Below, piece after piece: positions 1 through 4,527 of a DNA stretch of 7,031 nt. A model generated the notes under the pieces. That model was not told the DNA's origin, searched no databases, and saw nothing but the letters and a program-made list of their open reading frames with translations. Source of the stretch: a bacterium (GTDB taxonomy: Bacteria; Actinomycetota; Acidimicrobiia; Acidimicrobiales; UBA8592). How positions within the stretch are numbered: position 1 is the stretch's first letter; the number at the start of each line of letters is the position of its first letter. The translations under genes were made by a program, and so were the position numbers. The DNA is taken from assembly GCA_002713605.1 (NCBI GenBank), contig PATL01000010.1:1-7031 (forward strand), in the 5' to 3' direction.

Positions 1-1
1 A

Positions 2-205
2 GAAGCAATAGCTACGCTCGCTCTTGAACGCCGGATAGGAGCTAGAGGACTTAGGTCTATTCTTGAAGAGGTCCTCCTTGAAGTAATGTACGAGATTCCT
101 GGCAGGGACGACGTTATTTCGTGCGTGATCAACGAGGATGTAGTTCTAAAGACTGAGCCACCTAAATTAATATTACGAGGCGAGAGCGGTCTAGCGGCCT
201 CATAG
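2..205 (+). CDS. clpX: ATP-dependent Clp protease ATP-binding subunit ClpX, C-terminal end (5' truncated by window)
   Basis: The first 67 codons in frame 2 read [19 protein letters not shown], then [19 protein letters not shown], and end in a TAG at 203-205. This is the C-terminal small domain of the ClpX AAA+ unfoldase. The G-A-R-G-L-R-S stretch carries the sensor-2 arginine that contacts nucleotide, and the helix [13 protein letters not shown] is typical of the family. ClpX assembles as a hexamer that unfolds substrates and feeds them to ClpP in the cytoplasm. The zinc-binding N-terminus, Walker motifs and pore loops lie outside the window. The protein ends in a short tail (SGLAAS) after the last conserved block, as is common. 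folC starts 16 bases downstream, so the two genes may be co-transcribed. The sequence is too short for the ORF list but the identification is clear. Confidence 0.93.
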   Translation, partial: EAIATLALERRIGARGLRSILEEVLLEVMYEIPGRDDVISCVINEDVVLKTEPPKLILRGESGLAAS

Positions 206-221
206 TCTATGTCAACTGATA

Positions 222-1526
222 ATGAATTTTGAGGAATCCTTACAGTTTCTTAGTAGCCATATTAATCGCTCCCTAACTAAGGAAAAGATTGACGATAATG
301 CACTTGACAACATGCGCCTTCTGGCTCAGGCAATAGGGAGTCCCCAAAAGGACTTTCCATGCATTCACATAACAGGAACAAACGGCAAGGGTTCAACATC
401 TGCCTTGATTTCTGCGCTGTTAAGCTCAATGGGTTTAAATGTAGGGACGTATTGTTCACCACACGTAAGCTCAATCACTGAAAGAATACAACTAAATAAT
501 GAACCAATATCTGAAGATGAGTTTGCTGAAGTAGTTAGCCACTTAAAGTTAGTAACGTCAATCCTCAAGATAACTCCAAGCTGGTTCGAACTGATGACAG
601 CGGCGGCTCTTTCCTGTTTCGCTAATAATGCGGTTGATGTTGCCGTTATAGAAGTCGGTATGCTTGGACGTTATGACGCTACAAACATCGCTGATGCCAA
701 AGTAGCGGTTATTACCAATGTCGGATTCGATCACACAGATGGTGCAGAAGGATGGAGGGGAAAACTTGCATGGGAAAAAGCAGGTATCATTAAAGAAGGA
801 TCAGTCGTTTGTTTAGGCGAAACTGATGATGAAGTAGAAGATATCGTTCTGCAAGAGAATTCTGCAAGGATATTGAGACGTGATATAGATTTTGCATGTA
901 TTGAAAATGACCTCGCAATAGACGGCCGGCACCTATCTTTGAAGATAAATGATGTACTCTATAAGAATATTTTTTTGTCTCAACATGGCATCCATCAAGG
1001 GCAAAATGCAGCAATAGCTGTTGCAGGGGCATCGGCATTTCTAGGAACAGATATACCGTTGTCAATCGTGGAGAACTCTTTTCAGAATATAGCTTTGCCA
1101 GGAAGGTTTGAGGTGATTTCAAAAGAGCCATTAGTTATTCTTGATGGAGCACATAACCCTCCTGGAGCTTTAGCGGCGGCGCAAACTCTGGAAAGTAGCT
1201 TCACTTTAGATGGCTCTAGAACACTAATAGTAGGCATGACAGAGGAGAAAGATGCGGATTGGATGTTATCAAACCTTAACGCTAGGGAATTTGACTGCAT
1301 ATTCACCACTGAAGCTCCTAGTCCACGATCAATGTCCTCAGATGATTTAGCTCTAATAGCGTCACAATATTGCTCTAAAACCATTATTTCTCCTAATCCA
1401 GAAGAGGCACTGAGGAAGGCACTGAAAACATCTTCTCCTGATGGGTTGATTTTCGGAACAGGATCTATGTATGTAGTGGGCGCTCTGCGAGAAGCAAATC
1501 AGAAATTTCAATCCGAACAAAAGTGA
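222..1526 (+). CDS. folC: Folylpolyglutamate synthase / dihydrofolate synthase FolC
   Basis: This 434-residue protein has the usual length and motif order of FolC, a cytoplasmic Mur-ligase-like enzyme. It uses ATP to join glutamate to dihydropteroate and/or to folates. The ATP-binding P-loop GTNGKGST is at residues 52-59. SPH at 79-81 lies in the folate-binding area. IEVGMLGRYDATN (143-155) contains the Mg-binding Glu144, NVGFDHTD (166-173) contains His171, and WEKAGIIK (184-191) carries the lysine region of the active site. PGRFEV (293-298) and LDGAHNP (307-313) mark the C-terminal glutamate-binding domain, and FGTGSMYVVGALR ends it. The ATG at 222 gives the standard MNFEESLQFL beginning, but no Shine-Dalgarno is visible before it; CTG at 216 is the only nearby in-frame alternative. 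Whether it is bifunctional cannot be told from sequence. ndk follows after 23 bases. Confidence 0.93.
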   Translation: MNFEESLQFLSSHINRSLTKEKIDDNALDNMRLLAQAIGSPQKDFPCIHITGTNGKGSTSALISALLSSMGLNVGTYCSPHVSSITERIQLNNEPISEDEFAEVVSHLKLVTSILKITPSWFELMTAAALSCFANNAVDVAVIEVGMLGRYDATNIADAKVAVITNVGFDHTDGAEGWRGKLAWEKAGIIKEGSVVCLGETDDEVEDIVLQENSARILRRDIDFACIENDLAIDGRHLSLKINDVLYKNIFLSQHGIHQGQNAAIAVAGASAFLGTDIPLSIVENSFQNIALPGRFEVISKEPLVILDGAHNPPGALAAAQTLESSFTLDGSRTLIVGMTEEKDADWMLSNLNAREFDCIFTTEAPSPRSMSSDDLALIASQYCSKTIISPNPEEALRKALKTSSPDGLIFGTGSMYVVGALREANQKFQSEQK

Positions 1527-1549
1527 AATCATTCCGATAGGCTTCTCGC

Positions 1550-1951
1550 ATGAAACAAACTTTAGTACTTTGCAAACCAGATGCAGTCGAGCGAAGTCTC
1601 GTCGGCGAAATTATTTCACGCTTTGAAAAAAAAGGTCTCAAAATAGTTGCACTACGAATGCTAGTAATTGGCCCGAATCTAGCGGAAAAGCATTATGCAG
1701 AGCATGTTGGTAAGCCTTTCTACGATGATTTAGTGGATTTCATAGGCAGATCGCCTGCTGTCGCAATGGTCATTGAAGGGCCTGAGGACACATGGGAGAT
1801 TGTAAGAAAAATGATGGGCGCAACGAATGCTGCCGAAGCTGAATCAGGCACGATTCGTGGAGACTTTAGCGCTCTATTCACTGAAAACCTGGTACATGGA
1901 TCTGATTCAGCTGAATCCGCCAAGAGAGAAATCGAAATATTCTTTGGTTAA
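1550..1951 (+). CDS. ndk: Nucleoside diphosphate kinase
   Basis: This cytoplasmic enzyme transfers the gamma phosphate from ATP to other (d)NDPs through a phosphohistidine intermediate, balancing nucleotide pools. The 133-residue protein is close to the bacterial norm of about 135-145. Visible family signatures are the N-terminal TLVLCKPDAV with Lys9, the Tyr49/His48 region after the A-E-K-H-Y turn, GRSPAVAMVIEG (66-77), the MGATNAAEAESGTIRGDF block (89-106), and the active-site segment NLVHGSDS (113-120) with catalytic His116. All key residues appear intact. The start codon has only a weak purine tract upstream. The gene contains a run of eight A at 1626-1633 (codons for Glu-Lys-Lys). Its stop codon sits in the loop edge of a perfect 10-bp hairpin. 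Adjacency to folC is familiar from Actinobacteria, as I recall it. Confidence 0.96.
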   Translation: MKQTLVLCKPDAVERSLVGEIISRFEKKGLKIVALRMLVIGPNLAEKHYAEHVGKPFYDDLVDFIGRSPAVAMVIEGPEDTWEIVRKMMGATNAAEAESGTIRGDFSALFTENLVHGSDSAESAKREIEIFFG

Positions 1952-1959
1952 AGAATATT
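1936..1959 (+). terminator. AT-rich hairpin centred on the ndk stop codon (possible weak terminator or 3'-end stabiliser)
   Basis: AATATTCTTT (1936-1945) and AAAGAATATT (1950-1959) are exact reverse complements separated by the 4-base loop GGTT. The TAA stop of ndk (1949-1951) straddles the loop and the right arm. Only one of the ten pairs is G:C, so the stem would be weak, and the T5 run (1968-1972) starts eight bases after the stem rather than directly at it. This is therefore not a textbook intrinsic terminator. It could attenuate read-through before the mreB promoter, protect the ndk mRNA 3' end, or act as a DNA-level palindrome. The structure is directly visible; the role is inferred. 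Confidence 0.4.
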
Positions 1960-1976
1960 AGGTGAACTTTTTCGGG

Positions 1977-1987
1977 GTGCATTGCAC
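1977..1987. promoter_or_regulatory. Small palindrome overlapping the -35 box upstream of mreB (possible operator)
   Basis: GTGCA-T-TGCAC is a perfect 5-bp inverted repeat around a single central base, and its right arm is most of the candidate -35 box. A second, overlapping inverted repeat pairs CATTG (1980-1984) with CAATG (1992-1996). A dimeric regulator binding here would block or modulate the promoter, but repeats this short occur by chance often enough that the function is only a suggestion. Confidence 0.22.
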
Positions 1988-2009
1988 TTTTCAATGGAAG
2001 TCGTACAAT
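1982..2009 (+). promoter_or_regulatory. Candidate sigma-70-type promoter for the mreBCD-mrdA-rodA operon
   Basis: A TTGCAC -35-like box (1982-1987) and a TACAAT -10-like box (2004-2009) are separated by 16 bases. The -10 box matches the TATAAT consensus at five of six positions; the -35 box keeps the conserved TTG. Transcription would begin near 2015-2018, leaving a leader of about 65 bases before mreB. It lies in the only sizeable spacer of the window, exactly where the metabolic genes give way to the cell-shape genes, which supports a separate start of transcription there. Found by eye, not by scoring. Confidence 0.5.
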
Positions 2010-2061
2010 AAATATGCGGAGAGAGGCTCGTAACTCAATACAGTTTGGAGAGAATAGGCAG

Positions 2062-2082
2062 ATGAAACAGGGTAATTCCTAA
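2062..2082 (+). other. Six-codon mini-ORF (MKQGNS) ending on the mreB start codon
   Basis: ATG at 2062 opens a six-codon frame that stops with TAA at 2080-2082, sharing the A with the mreB ATG in a TAATG junction. The mini-ORF has a reasonable Shine-Dalgarno, GGAGAG at 2047-2052, nine bases upstream. mreB itself has only AGGG at 2069-2072, which lies inside the mini-ORF. Such an arrangement could let ribosomes terminate and re-initiate on mreB. Translation of so short a frame cannot be proven from sequence, and it may simply be chance. Confidence 0.25.
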
Positions 2083-3110
2083 TGGCTTCAATACTTGGCG
2101 TTATGGGCAGAGACATGGCCGTAGACCTCGGTACTGCTAACACTCTTGTCTACGTTCGTGGTGAGGGGATAGTTTTAAACGAGCCTTCAGTAGTGGCAAT
2201 AGATATCAGAGATGGTTCTGCACTGGCAGTAGGCTCTGATGCAAAAAGAATGATAGGGAGAACCCCTAGCCATATCCAAGCCTCACGACCACTTAGGGAC
2301 GGGGTTATTGCTGATTTTGATATGTGTGAGCAAATGCTTCGACATTTTATTGAGAAGGTCCACCAGAGTAGACTTGCTAAACCACGAATGGTTATTTGCG
2401 TTCCCTCTGGAATAACTGGTGTTGAACAGCGCGCAGTTCAAGAGGCAGCAGAATTTGCAGGAGCTAGGAAACCGGCCTACATCATTGAAGAGCCAATGGC
2501 TGCAGCAATAGGTTCCGGAATGCAGGTTCAGGACCCGAGCGGAAATATGATCGTGGATATTGGCGGTGGGACAACCGAAGTAGCGGTTATTTCTCTAGGA
2601 GGAGTCGTTGCGAATAAATCTGTTCGTGTTGGTGGAGATGAGCTTGATAATTCGATTATTCAGTTCATAAAAAAAGAATACAGTGTCGCTTTGGGAGTCA
2701 GAACAGCAGAAGAGTTGAAGATCAAACTCGCTAGCGCATGGTCAACAGAAGAAGTCTTTGCCGAAGTGCGAGGAAGAGATTTAATAACCGGTTTACCTAA
2801 GACAATTGTGACATCTACCTCCGAAATTCGAGAAGCGATAGCAGAGCCACTTTCGGCAATCCTTGACGCAGTCAAGATGACTCTGGACGTAACTCCTCCT
2901 GAATTAGCGGCAGATATAATGGAAAAAGGAATTATGCTGGCCGGAGGCGGTGCATTGTTAACTGGTATGCCTGAATGTATAGCTCACGAAACTGGAATGC
3001 CAGTATGCGTTTCACCAAACCCGCTACACGCTGTTGCATTAGGTTCAGGTAAATCACTAGAGGCTTTTGACTCACTTAAAGGGGTACTCTTCACCTCCAC
3101 TCAAATCTAG
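2082..3110 (+). CDS. mreB: Rod shape-determining protein MreB (bacterial actin)
   Basis: MreB polymerises into membrane-associated filaments that orient the cell-wall elongation machinery. The 342-residue length is standard. The actin-fold motifs are in order: phosphate-1 DLGTANTLVY (15-24), VPSGIT (108-112), the EEP loop with Glu137, phosphate-2 DIGGGTTEVAV (159-169), the adenosine-contact segment TAEELKIKLASA (208-219) and LAGGGALL (286-293). Two conserved spots differ from the usual text: GERTAE reads GVRTAE, with Val206 in place of Glu, and the usual I-G-S-A reads L-A-S-A. The N-terminus (MASILGVMG) is short and hydrophobic and may help membrane contact. ATG 2082 is preferred because AGGG lies nine bases upstream; ATG 2103 (Met8) would still keep the fold but has no ribosome site. 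It is the first gene of the shape operon, with mreC 14 bases downstream. Confidence 0.96.
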   Translation: MASILGVMGRDMAVDLGTANTLVYVRGEGIVLNEPSVVAIDIRDGSALAVGSDAKRMIGRTPSHIQASRPLRDGVIADFDMCEQMLRHFIEKVHQSRLAKPRMVICVPSGITGVEQRAVQEAAEFAGARKPAYIIEEPMAAAIGSGMQVQDPSGNMIVDIGGGTTEVAVISLGGVVANKSVRVGGDELDNSIIQFIKKEYSVALGVRTAEELKIKLASAWSTEEVFAEVRGRDLITGLPKTIVTSTSEIREAIAEPLSAILDAVKMTLDVTPPELAADIMEKGIMLAGGGALLTGMPECIAHETGMPVCVSPNPLHAVALGSGKSLEAFDSLKGVLFTSTQI

Positions 3111-3113
3111 AAG

Positions 3114-3119
3114 AGGAGG
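3114..3119 (+). promoter_or_regulatory. Strong Shine-Dalgarno site of mreC
   Basis: AGGAGG sits five bases before the ATG at 3125, immediately after the mreB stop. It is the only full-consensus ribosome site in the window and fixes the mreC start. The other genes here have partial sites (AGGGGGA for mreD, AAGG for mrdA, GAGGA for rodA) or none that is obvious (folC, ndk). Confidence 0.7.
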
Positions 3120-3124
3120 ATTGA

Positions 3125-3982
3125 ATGGCTGTGCCACAAAGAAGCAGTGGCTCTAGGTTTACACTCGCAATTCTTCTATTGATATCTGTAACGCTAATCT
3201 CCCTTGATGCTCGAGGGTACGAACCTTTAGCAAACCTTCGAAAAGCTACTACAGCTATCATCCAGCCATTCAGAAACATTGCAAGCATTGTTTTTGATCC
3301 GGTAGCGGATGCCTGGGAATCACTTTCTGAAGGAGACGCTCTCGAAAGAGAAAATGCACTCCTTCGCGAACAATTGAGTGAACTACTTGAATACCGTGTT
3401 ACGACTGAAGGTGCAGTCGAAGAATTAACCGCACTACGTACTCAACTTGATCTCGAAAACATAGGCGGCCAGAAAACAATTGTTGCCGAGATCACTGCAC
3501 GCTCAGTCTCGAATTTTGACCCTTACATAATCGAAATTGGAAAAGGAACACAAAGCGGAATTAGGGAAGGAATGGCTGTCGTATCAGTTGGAGGTTTGAT
3601 TGGGCGCATTGAGGACCCAGGTCTAAGGAGTTCCCGTGTGCGACTTATTACTGATCCAAATGTCAATGTAGGGGTTCTAGCCGTTGGTACGAACGAAATA
3701 GGAATCCTCAGTGGGGGAGGTGTAGGCCAGCCTTTGAAAGTATCCGATGGGATACCAGTTTCAGCGCAAGTAGAAATTGGATCGATTATGGTAACAAGCG
3801 GCTCGGAAAGAAGTCCCTATCCCGGTGGCTTCGCTGTTGGAACGATCTTGGAAATCGTGGTAGATGAGATTAACCTCGAGAAAGAGCTAGTCGTCGCACC
3901 TACTGGACAATTAGAAAATCTTGAATTTGTAACGGTTATCTTATACGAACCGACAATTTCGGACTTAGGGGGAAATAGATAA
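3125..3982 (+). CDS. mreC: Rod shape-determining protein MreC
   Basis: MreC is a bitopic membrane protein whose extracytoplasmic part links MreB/MreD to PBP2 and activates the synthase complex. The 285-residue protein shows the expected architecture. A short basic N-terminus precedes one membrane helix (about 12-28). The linker leads into a charged coiled coil (about 70-110, with the ALERENALLREQL heptad pattern). The double beta-barrel domain runs from about 118 to 274, with the family-like segments GIREGMAVVSVGGLIGRI (145-162), VRLITDPNVNVGV (172-184) and YPGGFAVGTI (232-241). It lacks the long disordered C-terminal extension found in many high-GC actinobacterial MreC proteins. The start is set by the AGGAGG at 3114-3119, and its TAA stop overlaps the mreD ATG by one base. 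Confidence 0.93.
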   Translation: MAVPQRSSGSRFTLAILLLISVTLISLDARGYEPLANLRKATTAIIQPFRNIASIVFDPVADAWESLSEGDALERENALLREQLSELLEYRVTTEGAVEELTALRTQLDLENIGGQKTIVAEITARSVSNFDPYIIEIGKGTQSGIREGMAVVSVGGLIGRIEDPGLRSSRVRLITDPNVNVGVLAVGTNEIGILSGGGVGQPLKVSDGIPVSAQVEIGSIMVTSGSERSPYPGGFAVGTILEIVVDEINLEKELVVAPTGQLENLEFVTVILYEPTISDLGGNR

Positions 3983-4518
3983 TGACTTTCCTTCGCGCAT
4001 TAAAAGCAGTCATAGTTCTGTTAGTCCTTTTAATACTGCAACTTGAGTTGTTCGCTAGTATCCGATTTTTCGGTGTCATGCCTGAAATTATGTTGGGAGC
4101 AGCAGTAGCTTCAGGATGGCAGGGTGGCCCAACCGACGGGGCTTTAATTGGTTTCCTAAGTGGCTTCCTTGTGGATCTATATCTTGCTTCCCCAATGGGT
4201 TTAAGCGCCCTAACATATGCGTTAATCGGATACTTGATCGGAATAATTTCTGAACTAATCGCTGAAGATGTTGAAAGGATCGTTCGGACAGTAATTTCTC
4301 TTATAGGTATAGTTCTGGGCCTAGTAACTTTCGTTCTATTTGGAGAATTAATTGCAGAACCTAACCTTTATAACAAGAATTTTGGAAAGATTTTGGTTGT
4401 AGGAGGACTTTACACGGGCTTGTTTATTCCGATACTTCACTTTTTGATGGAATGGGTATTTCACCAAAACAACTACAGAAATAATCAGATTGCAATGACC
4501 CGTGTACAACGGAATTAA
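3982..4518 (+). CDS. mreD: Rod shape-determining protein MreD
   Basis: MreD is a small polytopic inner-membrane protein of the elongation complex that works with MreC to regulate PBP2-RodA. The 178-residue chain is almost wholly hydrophobic, with about six probable membrane segments (near 6-22, 29-46, 54-69, 72-92, 103-124 and 136-158). The family signature is visible in GFLSGFLVDLYLASPMGLSA (57-76), followed by LTYALIGYLIG, the usual position of the conserved G-x-x-x-D and P-x-G-x-x-A/T residues. The short, polar, Asn- and Arg-rich C-terminal tail is expected to be cytoplasmic. The ATG is part of a TAATG overlap with mreC and has AGGGGGA (3967-3973) upstream, so translational coupling is likely. 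Identification rests on topology, the signature and position between mreC and mrdA. Confidence 0.9.
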   Translation: MTFLRALKAVIVLLVLLILQLELFASIRFFGVMPEIMLGAAVASGWQGGPTDGALIGFLSGFLVDLYLASPMGLSALTYALIGYLIGIISELIAEDVERIVRTVISLIGIVLGLVTFVLFGELIAEPNLYNKNFGKILVVGGLYTGLFIPILHFLMEWVFHQNNYRNNQIAMTRVQRN

Positions 4519-4527
4519 GGTAACTAA

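Noticed and set aside
209..232. Seven-codon frame (MSTDNEF) overlapping the folC start
   Set aside because: No ribosome site precedes it and it overlaps the folC ATG out of frame; a frame this short is expected by chance, so it was not listed as a gene.
970..976. T7 run in folC as a possible terminator
   Set aside because: It lies well inside the coding frame with no GC-rich stem before it; it encodes Ile-Phe-Leu in a conserved-length protein.
1527..1549. folC-ndk spacer examined for a promoter
   Set aside because: Only 23 bases and no convincing -10 or -35 box; co-transcription with folC is the simpler reading.
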